DNA of 64,000 bases from JBBECF01 sp040881945 (GTDB taxonomy: Bacteria; Pseudomonadota; Alphaproteobacteria; Dongiales; Dongiaceae): contig JBBECF010000163.1 in the NCBI GenBank assembly GCA_040881945.1, forward strand, positions 1-64,000, read 5' to 3'. The notes beneath the pieces were generated by a model that saw nothing but the letters and a program-made list of their open reading frames with translations, was not told the DNA's origin and searched no databases. A program made the position numbers and the translations under genes. Each line of letters starts with the position of its first letter. Within the stretch, counting starts at the first letter, position 1. This document shows positions 8,361 through 16,259 of the stretch, piece after piece.

Positions 8361-8964
8361 GCCCTATCTGCGGCGTAGCCCGCTCGCGCATCTGGGCCTG
8401 GCCGCGCGCGCGGCCGGGGCGCCCGCCGGCGCCGGAATCGTGCTCGGCGAGCGCGCGCACCGCTGCCAGATCGACCTGCGCGGCGACGCGTCGAACCCGG
8501 CCTTCGCGCAGGCCGTCGCCGAGGCCGCGGGCCTGACCCTGCCGATCGAACCCAACACCATGGCCGAAGCCGGCGGGTTGGCGGCGCTGTGGCTCGGTCC
8601 CGACGAGTGGCTGATCGTCGGTCCGCCCGGCCGCGAGGCGGAGCTTGCGCCCCGGCTGCGCGCCGCGCTCGCGAACCTCCACGCCGCCGTCACCGACGTC
8701 TCCGAGGCGCGCACGGCGATCGCCGTCGCCGGCCCGCGCGCCCGCGACCTGCTCGCCAAGGGCACGCCCTTGGACCTGCACCCGCGCGTCTTCGGCCCGG
8801 GGGCTTGCGCCCAGACCGGCCTGGCCAAGGCCAACGTCATCCTGCACCGGACCGACGACCGTCCGACCTTCGAAATCTATCTGCTCAACAGCTTCGCCGA
8901 CCATTTGTGGACCTGGCTCGAGGCAGCGGCCGAAGAGTACGGCGTGGCGGTCGCAACGGACTGA
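8353..8964 (+). CDS. soxG: Sarcosine oxidase, gamma subunit
   Basis: This 203-residue protein starts MVEPYLRRSPLAHLGLAARA, typical of SoxG. It has a GcvT-related fold with WLGPDEWLIVGPPG and ARTAIAVAGPRARDLLAKG. It is the fourth subunit of heterotetrameric sarcosine oxidase. Its 8-bp overlap with soxA indicates translational coupling and closes the operon. Confidence 0.93.
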   Translation: MVEPYLRRSPLAHLGLAARAAGAPAGAGIVLGERAHRCQIDLRGDASNPAFAQAVAEAAGLTLPIEPNTMAEAGGLAALWLGPDEWLIVGPPGREAELAPRLRAALANLHAAVTDVSEARTAIAVAGPRARDLLAKGTPLDLHPRVFGPGACAQTGLAKANVILHRTDDRPTFEIYLLNSFADHLWTWLEAAAEEYGVAVATD

Positions 8965-9010
8965 TGCCGGTATTCGCACCTCGGACCTTCATCGGCGAAA
9001 GGACGACACG

Positions 9011-9205
9011 ATGAGTGTCGAAGTCAACGGTCTCATCGGCCTGCTCCTCCTCGTCGCGGCGATCTGGTCGATCGTGAACGTGGTTGGCAGCGGCGTCTCG
9101 ACCGGCGGCAAGGTGCTGTGGATCCTCCTGATCCTGCTGTTTCCCCTGATCGGCTTCCTGATCTGGCTGTTCGCCGGACCGCGCAGCACGCCGAGATTGC
9201 CATGA
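9011..9205 (+). CDS. Small PLDc_N-type membrane protein
   Basis: This 64-residue protein has two hydrophobic helices (about 8-28 and 36-56) ending in GFLIWLFAGPR, the signature of the phospholipase D nuclease N-terminal (PLDc_N) domain. Such domains occur alone as small inner-membrane proteins without a known function. The ATG at 9011 follows a purine-rich stretch (GAAAGGA). It may be a separate unit after the sox operon. The 114 bp that follow, up to the convergent TPR gene, show nothing recognisable. Confidence 0.75.
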   Translation: MSVEVNGLIGLLLLVAAIWSIVNVVGSGVSTGGKVLWILLILLFPLIGFLIWLFAGPRSTPRLP

Positions 9206-9319
9206 CCGGCAGTTTCGGGGACACAATGCTTGATTCGCGTATTGACGCGTCACGGCATGCAAGGCCGCTGCGGTAATCGGGTATTGTCGCGGTAGGGAGC
9301 GGCCCGGCGGCCGGCCGCG

Positions 9320-12300
9320 TCAGCTCTTGCCGCTCATGCTGGCGGTTTGCAGGCGGGCGCGGTAGTCAGACATGAAGGTGACGAGGCGGCCGGCGGCGGC
9401 GAGCCGTTCGGCGATCGGCCGCGTCACGTCGGCGCCTTCGAGGTCGGCGGTCAGGACGTCGAACGGCTCGGCCAGGGGGCCGCCGGCCATGGCCGCCCCG
9501 TAGCGCGCTCCGAGCGCGCGTAAGCCCTCGCGGTCGTCGACCAGGGACAGGGCCACGGCCCGGTTCAGCACGAGACCGGCGGTTGTGGCGTCGAGCTGTT
9601 CGGGCCCGGCGGCCGCGGCGGCGCCATCGTCGAGCAGCTCGGCCAGGGCGGCCGCCGCCGGGCCCCATTCCTGCAGCCGCCACAGCATGTCGGCGCGCAT
9701 TTCCTTCGCCTCGCGCGCGATGTCGCCCTCGAGCAGGGCGAGCGCCTCGGGCTCCTTGCCGAGATCGAACAGGGCGCGCGCCTGCAAGCGGCGGCGTTCG
9801 TCGACAAGGTCGGTCGGCAGGTCGTCGGCGGCCCCGGCGGCGAGCGCCTCCAGCGCCAGCTCGGGGCTGCGGTCGAGCAGCCGGATGGCGGCCAGCCGCG
9901 CGCCCGCGCGCGCCTTGTCGACACCGGCGAGGCGATGGGCGACCTGATCGGCGAGCAGCGCGCCGGCACGGTCGAGCAGATCAACCCGCACCAGCCGGTC
10001 GGCCAGCGCCGCGATCATGCGGTCGCCGTCGGCGCCGGCCGGCGTCAGCTCGCGGAACTCCTCGAACAGGGCGACCGCGGTCAGCGCCGGCAGCGCGTCG
10101 GCGGCGCCGTCGAGATAGAGTCGGCGGAACGCCGCGCTCATCTCCTCGGCGATCGCCGGCGCCTCGCCGCTGGCCGGGAAATTGGCGGCGGCCTGGCGCA
10201 GGGCGGCCAGGCCGGCGCGCGCGTCGTCGGCGGCAAGGTAGAGTTGCCCGAGGCGGCGCAGCAGGGCCAACTCGAACGGCCCGCCCCGCCATAGGAAGCG
10301 CAGCCGCTCGAGCCGGTCGATGGCGGCGCGGGTGTCTATCTCGCCGTTTTTCAGCATGATCTCGGTGATGCCGAAGATGGCCCGCGCGCGGGTCGGCTGG
10401 TGGGCGTTCTCGGTCAGGCGCTGCCAAATGTCGCGGGCCTCGATGAAGCGGCCCTCGCGCGCCGTGCGCTGGCCCTCGAGGTAGCCGATCTGCGCCGCCT
10501 CGTCGGCGGTCGGCGCGTCGGCGCGCAGCCGGTCGAGATAGTCGAGGGCGCCGACCGGGTCGCCGGCTTCGATCTGCGCCTCGGCGCCCCACAGCCTCAG
10601 GCGGGAACGGATGACCTTCGGATAGTCGTCGACGAGGTCGACGGTGCGCGCGAAGCGCTCGGCGGCGGGCTCCCATTCGCCGAGCGAGGCCGCCAGCGCC
10701 GCCCGCCACAGCACCGCCTCGCTCTCGTCGTCGAGCGCCGCGTTCCCCAACTCGGCGGCGGCGGTTTTCAGGTCGCCCTGGAGAAGCTGGCTGGCGCCGC
10801 TCAGCAGCATCTCCTCGGGATCGCCGCCGTCGGCGCCGCGGATCAGCTCGAGCAGTCCAACGGCCTCGGCGGCGAGGCCGTGCGCGAAGTAGAAGCGGGC
10901 GAGATCGAGCCGGGCGAGGTTCTGGCGCTCGACCGGCGCCTCGGCGACGGCGCGCTGCAGGGCCTGACGTGTCGCGGCGAAGCCGGCGACGCCTTCGCCG
11001 CGCCACGCCGGCAGATCGAACAGCCGCGGCCGCATCGCGGCGGTTTCGAGGGCGGAGGCGGCGGCATAGTTGGCCGCGCCGGCGGAAACGAGGAGCCCGC
11101 CGAGGCGGCCGACGATCACGGCGCGCGCCTCGGCGCGCAGGGCGATACCGTCGCCGCGCGGCGCCACGGCGATGCCCTGGACGGTCGCAAGCAGCCGGAA
11201 GTCCGGCCAGTCCCGGCCCTCGGCCACGCCCTCGCCGAGGCCGGGCACGGGCGTCACGAGCAGGCGGTCGCCGAGCTCGGGGTCGACGAGCTCGACGGCG
11301 GCCGCCGGCCGTTCGGTTTCGAGCACCAGCCGGGCACCGCCGGGCGCCCGCAGATCGACCCGCTGCGGGATAGCGACGTCAGGGCGCTCGGACTGCGCGC
11401 GGAAGTCGATCAACCAGTCGGCGCCGTCGCGGCTCAGGCGGGGCGCGGCGGCCCCGGCCAGACGCAGCACCGCGACGGTGTTCACCGGCTGCGTCACCGT
11501 GCCGAGAGCAGGGTGGCCGGCGGCAACCACCTCGCGAAGGTCGAAGGCGGCCGGGCGGTCGAACACCAGCCAGACCGCGCCGCCGCGGCGAAAGACGGCG
11601 GCGGCGGCCGGTTCAGTCCAAGGGATGCGCAGCACGGCGCCGTCCTCGTCGGCGGCGACCTGTACCGGCGTCAGGGTTCCGTCGGCCGGCGACGGCGCGG
11701 TCGACGTTAGCGCCGCAACTTCGGCCGGCGGCTTCTCAGCCGCGGCCTCCGTCGGCGGCGATGCGGCGGCCGGCGCGGGCGGCAGAAGCTGCAAAGGCGC
11801 CTCCGCGGGTTCCGCCGCTGCCGACCGGGCGGCCGGCTGGGGCGACGTCACCGGAGCCGGGGCGGCCGGGGCGACGGCCGGAGCCGGGGCAGTCGCGGCG
11901 GCGGTCGGAGCCGGGGCGACGGGAGCGGCGGCCGGAGTTGCGGATTCGCGGGGTGGCGCGGGTGGCGGAGCGGCTGCTTCGGGCGCCGCCGTCGGCGTGG
12001 CCGGCGGCGGCTCGGGCGCGGCGGCCGGGTCGAGGATATCGAGGACGATCTTCGTGCCCGTGCGGAAGTCGTGCAAGCCCGCGCCCGGTGGCAGCGTTAT
12101 GCGCACCGCCACGCCGCGCTCCCAGACCGCGGTCTCGGCGGCGCGGACGCGCAGCGGCCGGAGCGCGAGCGCCGGCGCAAGGTCGAGGCGGCCGGCGGCG
12201 GCGAAGCGAAGCGTGACGACATCGCCCGCGCGGCTCAACTCATAAGGGACAGGGGCCGTCCAGTCGAAGACAAGGCGGCTGAAACCGGGGTGTTCGCCGG

Positions 12301-12475
12301 CGCGTACCGGCACGACAGTCCCGTCCGCCGGCCCGGCAGCGGCCTCGGCGGCGGCCGGCTCGGCCGCGCCGGCCACGGCGGCGCCGAAGATCAGGACCAG
12401 CGAAAGGCAGAGCACCGCGACGACGGCCGCGACCGCCGCCAAGGCCGGCACCGACCAGTCCCGGCGGCGCCTCAT
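9320..12475 (-). CDS. Large exported AMIN/TPR-like protein, probably motility-linked
   Basis: This 1051-residue protein starts MRRRRDW, followed by a membrane/signal segment (about 8-36). An AMIN-like beta region follows, with GEHPGFSRLVFDW at about residue 60. A long Ala/Pro-rich linker covers about 150-260, and the C-terminal half is helical and TPR-like (for example RQNLARLDLARFYFAHGLAAEAVGLL). AMIN regions commonly bind the cell wall or outer-membrane machines, so a periplasmic scaffold role is inferred. The ATG overlaps the stop of the second MotB-like gene (ATGA). It is the last gene of the cheY-cheZ-motB-motB operon, which points to the flagellar motor. No named homologue could be assigned. 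Confidence 0.7.
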   Translation of the reverse strand: MRRRRDWSVPALAAVAAVVAVLCLSLVLIFGAAVAGAAEPAAAEAAAGPADGTVVPVRAGEHPGFSRLVFDWTAPVPYELSRAGDVVTLRFAAAGRLDLAPALALRPLRVRAAETAVWERGVAVRITLPPGAGLHDFRTGTKIVLDILDPAAAPEPPPATPTAAPEAAAPPPAPPRESATPAAAPVAPAPTAAATAPAPAVAPAAPAPVTSPQPAARSAAAEPAEAPLQLLPPAPAAASPPTEAAAEKPPAEVAALTSTAPSPADGTLTPVQVAADEDGAVLRIPWTEPAAAAVFRRGGAVWLVFDRPAAFDLREVVAAGHPALGTVTQPVNTVAVLRLAGAAAPRLSRDGADWLIDFRAQSERPDVAIPQRVDLRAPGGARLVLETERPAAAVELVDPELGDRLLVTPVPGLGEGVAEGRDWPDFRLLATVQGIAVAPRGDGIALRAEARAVIVGRLGGLLVSAGAANYAAASALETAAMRPRLFDLPAWRGEGVAGFAATRQALQRAVAEAPVERQNLARLDLARFYFAHGLAAEAVGLLELIRGADGGDPEEMLLSGASQLLQGDLKTAAAELGNAALDDESEAVLWRAALAASLGEWEPAAERFARTVDLVDDYPKVIRSRLRLWGAEAQIEAGDPVGALDYLDRLRADAPTADEAAQIGYLEGQRTAREGRFIEARDIWQRLTENAHQPTRARAIFGITEIMLKNGEIDTRAAIDRLERLRFLWRGGPFELALLRRLGQLYLAADDARAGLAALRQAAANFPASGEAPAIAEEMSAAFRRLYLDGAADALPALTAVALFEEFRELTPAGADGDRMIAALADRLVRVDLLDRAGALLADQVAHRLAGVDKARAGARLAAIRLLDRSPELALEALAAGAADDLPTDLVDERRRLQARALFDLGKEPEALALLEGDIAREAKEMRADMLWRLQEWGPAAAALAELLDDGAAAAAGPEQLDATTAGLVLNRAVALSLVDDREGLRALGARYGAAMAGGPLAEPFDVLTADLEGADVTRPIAERLAAAGRLVTFMSDYRARLQTASMSGKS

Positions 12476-13244
12476 TCCGCGAGCCCTCCGGCCTCGCGAA
12501 TCACGATATCGACGCGGCGCGCCAGGGCCTCGCGGCGCGCCCCGGCCCCCCCCCGGGNNNNNNNNNNGCCGGGGGGGGCGCCGCGGCCAGCCGCGGTGAA
12601 ATCTCGTCGAAGCGCGAGTCCCCGTAGCCGCGCGCCACGATCGGGCGGCCATAGCCGGAATCCCGCAGCGCGTCGGCGACGGCCAGCGCGCGCGCCAGGG
12701 ACAGCTCCCAGTTCGACGGATAGTCCGCGCTATCGATGACCCGCCGGTCCGCGTGCCCGGCGACCTCGATCCGGTTGTCCAAGTTCCGCAGCAAACCGCC
12801 GAGGGCGAACAAGGCCGGGCCGGCCTGCCCGCCGAGTCGCGCGCTGATCGGCTCGAACAGCAGGTCGGCGGGAAGCGAAATCACGATCCGGTCGTCGAGG
12901 GGCCGCAGGACGGCGGCGGCGAGCGCCGGCTCGGCCGCCAGTTCGTGGGCGAGCAGCGCCGCCAGGTAGTCGAGATCGCTGCCTGGCTCGACCGCGACTT
13001 CTTCCACATTGCGCTCCGCGCGCGAGCCTTCGTCCTCGACCGCGATGACGGGATCGAGGCTACGCGACAGCGCGTTCGCCACCCCGCGCCACTTGGCGCC
13101 GTCGATGCCCGACATGGCGAACATCATGACGAAGAAGGCGAGCATCAGCCCGACCAGGTCGGCAAAGGTGACGAGCCAGACGGGGTCGCCGAAGGGCCGT
13201 GGCGGCCCGGCCGCGGCAGCGGACGTGTCGGACCCGGTGCGCAT
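12472..13244 (-). CDS. motB: MotB-like flagellar stator protein 2 (interrupted by an assembly gap)
   Basis: This protein of about 255 residues has one N-terminal membrane helix, VWLVTFADLVGLMLAFFVMM. Its aspartate corresponds to the proton-binding Asp of MotB. A periplasmic OmpA/MotB peptidoglycan-binding domain follows, with IEVAGHADRR, NWELSLARALAVADAL and GYGDSRF. The 10-N gap at 12558-12567 interrupts the C-terminus. Beyond it the frame ends in ALARRVDIVIREAGGLAE, the usual end of an OmpA domain. The interval is not a multiple of three, so the N count is only a placeholder. It forms stators with MotA, encoded far away at 57186. Confidence 0.82.
12558..12567. other. Assembly gap (10 N)
   Basis: Ten undetermined bases are flanked by a C10 run on the left and a G8 run on the right. 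Reading frame is lost across it within the MotB-like gene, so the true gap length differs from 10 and nearby bases may be unreliable. Confidence 0.98.
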
Positions 13245-13247
13245 CGC

Positions 13248-13895
13248 TCAATCGACCGGATCGTCGAACAGGCGACGCGGCCGGTCGCCCTCGATGAATC
13301 GGACCGCCAGGCGCACCCAGCCGGGATCGCCGGGACCGGTCCCGGCGGACAGCCCCTCGGCCGGGGCGCCCGCCCCCGCCAGCGCGCGCACCACCGCGCC
13401 GGCGCGCGCCACCTCGATCGGCCGGTCGCCGATGTCGGCCTGGGTCACGTCGATCTCGTAGCGAAGGGTCGCCGGCCCACCCGCCAGCATCGCCGTCAGC
13501 CGCCGCAGGAACGGCGTCTGCGCCGGATTGATGCGCGCCTCGCCCGGCCGGAACAGCGCATCGACCGGCAGATCGATGCGAATCTCACCGACGCCCGTGC
13601 GTCCGACCCGGGTCAGCGGAATCGACCGCTCCGCCAGGGCGCGGATTTCCTCCTGAACATTGCGGATCGCCAGCGACTCGGCCGCGGCGACGGCGGCGGA
13701 CCCGCTCGAGGGGGCGGCCGCGCCGCCGAACGCCACCTGGACGCTATCGATCACCGAGCGCACGCGCTCTTCTTCGAAGCGCGAGATGCTGGCGAGCAGG
13801 ATGAAGAAGGCCAGCAGCAGCAAATTCAGGCTGAGCAGCGTCAGCATATTGGGGTCGCGAGTACCGCGTCCCGCGCCCTCGCCAAACGCCGCCAT
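13248..13895 (-). CDS. MotB-like paralogue 1 lacking the proton-binding Asp
   Basis: This 215-residue protein has one N-terminal membrane helix (MLTLLSLNLLLLAFFILLAS) and a diverged OmpA/MotB-like periplasmic region (IRIDLPVDALFRPGEARIN). Aligned by eye with its neighbour, the FADL motif that carries the stator aspartate is replaced by SLNL. The C-terminal motif also lacks the usual NxxLSxxRA. It therefore probably cannot conduct protons as MotB does, and may be an accessory partner. It lies 14 bp after cheZ and 3 bp before the second MotB-like gene. The MotB relationship is inferred from topology, domain order and neighbour. Confidence 0.7.
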   Translation of the reverse strand: MAAFGEGAGRGTRDPNMLTLLSLNLLLLAFFILLASISRFEEERVRSVIDSVQVAFGGAAAPSSGSAAVAAAESLAIRNVQEEIRALAERSIPLTRVGRTGVGEIRIDLPVDALFRPGEARINPAQTPFLRRLTAMLAGGPATLRYEIDVTQADIGDRPIEVARAGAVVRALAGAGAPAEGLSAGTGPGDPGWVRLAVRFIEGDRPRRLFDDPVD

Positions 13896-13909
13896 GGCCG
13901 ACGACGGCC

Positions 13910-14557
13910 TTAGAACCCGCCGGCGAGCAGCGCGTCGATATCCGCCTGCGTCGTCGCCTCGCCGGGAAGCTGCGGCCCGTTCAGCAATTCATGGTCCACC
14001 GGCGCTTCGTCCGGCGACGGCGCGGCCGGCCTGGCGGCCGGCGACGAGTCATCGCCGAAGGCGGCGAGCAGGCCGATGACACTCGCTTCGATTTGCTTCA
14101 GCGCCTTGACGACCTTGGTGACGCGCTGGCCCGTGATGTCCTGAAAATTGCATGATTCGTAAACGCGGGTCACGGCCTCGGTCACCTTTTCCGCAACCTC
14201 CGGGCTCATATCCTGGGTCAGGCCCTCGATCGTCTCGACCGCCTCGAGAATCCCGTTGGTCGCCTGTTCGGTCGCGCCGACGATTGCATCCAGCTCGTCG
14301 GACGCGATCGGCAGGTGCTGATCGCGGATCTCGTTGGGCCGCAGCGACGATATCTCGGCTTTGGCGTCGGCGATGTACTTGCCGAGAGATCCGAGCTCGG
14401 CGTAAAGATCGAGTTCGGCGGTGGAGAGGTCGCCGCGCATCGTGCCCATGATGCCTTCGACGACTTCGACGATTTCGCCGGGGTCGATCCGATCGCTCCG
14501 CTTCTGGAGCGCGTCGAGACGTTCCGAGACGTCCCGGCTGACCGCGGATGTTCGCAT
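13910..14557 (-). CDS. cheZ: CheZ-type CheY-P phosphatase
   Basis: This 215-residue, mostly helical protein contains CNFQDITGQRVTKVVKAL. Asp140 and Gln144 match the catalytic DxxxQ motif of CheZ. The C-terminal tail QADIDALLAGGF resembles the CheY-binding tail of the family. It dephosphorylates CheY-P and resets the motor switch. It lies 16 bp downstream of cheY, so the response regulator and its phosphatase are co-expressed. CheZ occurs in only part of the alphaproteobacteria. Confidence 0.92.
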   Translation of the reverse strand: MRTSAVSRDVSERLDALQKRSDRIDPGEIVEVVEGIMGTMRGDLSTAELDLYAELGSLGKYIADAKAEISSLRPNEIRDQHLPIASDELDAIVGATEQATNGILEAVETIEGLTQDMSPEVAEKVTEAVTRVYESCNFQDITGQRVTKVVKALKQIEASVIGLLAAFGDDSSPAARPAAPSPDEAPVDHELLNGPQLPGEATTQADIDALLAGGF

Positions 14558-14573
14558 CGCCGTCTCCTTCCAG

Positions 14574-14960
14574 CTAGAAGTTGCCGATGATCGACGTCAG
14601 CTTCTGCTTGAGCGTGGCGGCATTGAACGGCTTGACAATGTAGTTGCTGACCCCTGCCTCCTTCGCCGCGACGACGTTTTCGCTTTTGCTTTCGGCGGTG
14701 ATCATGATAAACGGCATTTCCTTCAGGTGGGTGTCGGCGCGAACCTCGCGCAGGAGTTGGATGCCGGTCATCGGCTCCATGTTCCAGTCCGAAATGACCA
14801 GGCCGTAGCCCTTTTCCCGCAGCTTGTGCAGGGCGGAGCTGCCGTCGGTCGCTTCGTCGACGTTGTTGAAGCCGAGTTGTTTCAGCAGATTCCGAATGAT
14901 GCGGAGCATCGTCTTGTAGTCGTCCACAATCAGAATCGACATGTTCATGTCGACAGCCAT
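14574..14960 (-). CDS. cheY: Chemotaxis response regulator CheY
   Basis: This 128-residue stand-alone receiver domain has the acidic pocket (IVDD), the phosphorylation site Asp58 in ISDWNM, the conserved Thr in MITAES, and Lys in VKPF. It binds FliM when phosphorylated and alters rotor direction or speed. It is the first gene of a five-gene minus-strand operon with cheZ, two motB-like genes and the AMIN/TPR-like gene. A perfect CtrA box lies about 95 bp upstream. Alternative starts at internal Met codons change only the first few residues. Confidence 0.95.
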   Translation of the reverse strand: MAVDMNMSILIVDDYKTMLRIIRNLLKQLGFNNVDEATDGSSALHKLREKGYGLVISDWNMEPMTGIQLLREVRADTHLKEMPFIMITAESKSENVVAAKEAGVSNYIVKPFNAATLKQKLTSIIGNF

Positions 14961-15052
14961 CTGTCGTCTCCTTCAAGCGGGACCGGCGCGCTGAATTCTT
15001 CGTAGCCCCCGCCTTAGCGGGCGCGAGCTTCGGCAAGTTACCCGGGCGGTGG

Positions 15053-15067
15053 TTAAGTTGCCGTTAA
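15053..15067 (-). promoter_or_regulatory. CtrA box upstream of the cheY operon
   Basis: The minus strand reads TTAACGGCAACTTAACC, an exact TTAA-N7-TTAAC match to the known CtrA consensus. It lies 93 bp upstream of the cheY start, between cheY and the end of motE. No other gene reads from this region on the minus strand, so it probably controls the cheY-cheZ-motB operon. Confidence 0.7.
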
Positions 15068-15080
15068 ACCGGCCGTCGTT

Positions 15081-15746
15081 TTACTTCGGAACGGGCAGTT
15101 GGCGGCGCTGTGCGAGCTCGAAGGTCACGTCCTTGGCCTTGGTCGGTTGCATTTGGGCCAGGATCGGCGCCACCTTCTGCTCGCGCATCCGCCCCACGAC
15201 CTCGAGCAGGACGTCCATCTCGAGCTGCTCGAAGATCTTGGCGGCGTCCTTCGGCTTCATGTTCTCATAGATCTTCACGAGGCTCTTGAATTGCGCCTGC
15301 TCCTGCTCGTCGTGCTGGCCGACGAGGCCCTGGATCGAGTCCTGGAGGGCCTTGAGCTCGGCTGTCTTCTCGTCCATCCGATTTTCGGCGGCGGCGAGTA
15401 GCGCCTCGCGCTCCGCGATCTGCGCCTCTCGGGCGTCCAGTTCCCCGCGCCGCGCCGCCAGCGACTGCAGCACGGCCATCTCCTCGTCGGTATAGGCGAA
15501 GGGGTCCTTCGGCGCCGTCGCCGCGGCGGCGGATGTCTCGGCCGCGTCGGCGGACGGAGGCGCGGCCGCGTCGGCGGACGGAGGCGCGGCCGCGTCTGCG
15601 GGCGGAAGCACGGCCGGCGCCGTTTGCGCGGCGCTTTGACTGCCGGCGTCGATCGACAGACCGTGCCACAGGTCGCCGACTTTGACGCTGAGCAACAGTG
15701 CCCCGACGAACAGGACCAGGTGCAGCAGGCGAAGGCGCACGCGCAT
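15081..15746 (-). CDS. motE: MotE-family flagellar motor protein
   Basis: This 221-residue protein has an N-terminal membrane helix (LLHLVLFVGALLLSVKVG) and an Ala/Pro-rich linker with a tandem 24-bp repeat (PPSADAA twice, about 15544-15594). A long coiled coil (about 95-150) leads to a C-terminal MgtE-N-like domain (YENMKPKDAAKIFEQLEMDV). MotE is a periplasmic factor needed for motility in alphaproteobacteria and associated with MotC/FliG-type functions. ATG 15746 was chosen over a TTG at 15770. It is the last gene of fliL-fliM-DUF6468-motE. Confidence 0.82.
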   Translation of the reverse strand: MRVRLRLLHLVLFVGALLLSVKVGDLWHGLSIDAGSQSAAQTAPAVLPPADAAAPPSADAAAPPSADAAETSAAAATAPKDPFAYTDEEMAVLQSLAARRGELDAREAQIAEREALLAAAENRMDEKTAELKALQDSIQGLVGQHDEQEQAQFKSLVKIYENMKPKDAAKIFEQLEMDVLLEVVGRMREQKVAPILAQMQPTKAKDVTFELAQRRQLPVPK

Positions 15747-15781
15747 GATTCGATTGCGACTTGGCGGCAAGGCCCGCGGCC

Positions 15782-16249
15782 TCAGCGCACCGACGCCAGC
15801 GCGCGCAGAAGCTCCTGCGTGGCCGGTGCCAGGGGCGCCGCCGGCTTACCCTCGGCCGCCGGAGCGGCCCTGCCTTCGCCGGGGCGAGCGCGAACGGCGG
15901 TCGGCGCCGCCGCCGGCCGGGCATCGCCGCGGCCGTGGGCGACCGCGGCCTCCAGACGGTCGGCCGAGCCGTTGGCGCGTTCGGCGAGTAACGCCAGATC
16001 GTCGGACAGGACGGCGGCGCGATCGATCCGCTGCTGCAGCCCGACGGCGGCGTCGGCCAGCGTCGTCTTCAAGCCGGCCATGCCGCGCTCGGCCTGTTCG
16101 GTTGCCTCGGTGAAGCGCATGATCAGCGCCTCGAATTCGGTGCGTCCGCGGCGCAGTTCGTCGAGCCGGCGCGCGAGCCGCGCGGCATAAACCAGCGTCG
16201 CGACCAGCAAGATGGCGAGCCCCGCGTCGATAAACACGCTGTAGTTCAT
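15782..16249 (-). CDS. DUF6468 membrane protein of the flagellar cluster
   Basis: This 155-residue protein has one N-terminal membrane helix (VFIDAGLAILLVATLVYAAR), a coiled-coil stretch (about 28-105), and a disordered Ala/Pro/Arg tail. It matches the DUF6468 proteins found between fliM and motE in many alphaproteobacteria. Its role is unknown, but its fixed position suggests a motor or export accessory. It starts 11 bp after fliM and ends 35 bp before motE. Confidence 0.75.
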   Translation of the reverse strand: MNYSVFIDAGLAILLVATLVYAARLARRLDELRRGRTEFEALIMRFTEATEQAERGMAGLKTTLADAAVGLQQRIDRAAVLSDDLALLAERANGSADRLEAAVAHGRGDARPAAAPTAVRARPGEGRAAPAAEGKPAAPLAPATQELLRALASVR

Positions 16250-16259
16250 CGCACCGTCC

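Noticed and set aside
12476..12652. N-terminal extension of the AMIN/TPR-like protein across the N gap
   Set aside because: The upstream frame crosses the assembly gap and is in the MotB-like gene's territory. ATG 12475 overlaps that gene's stop and precedes a clear signal segment.
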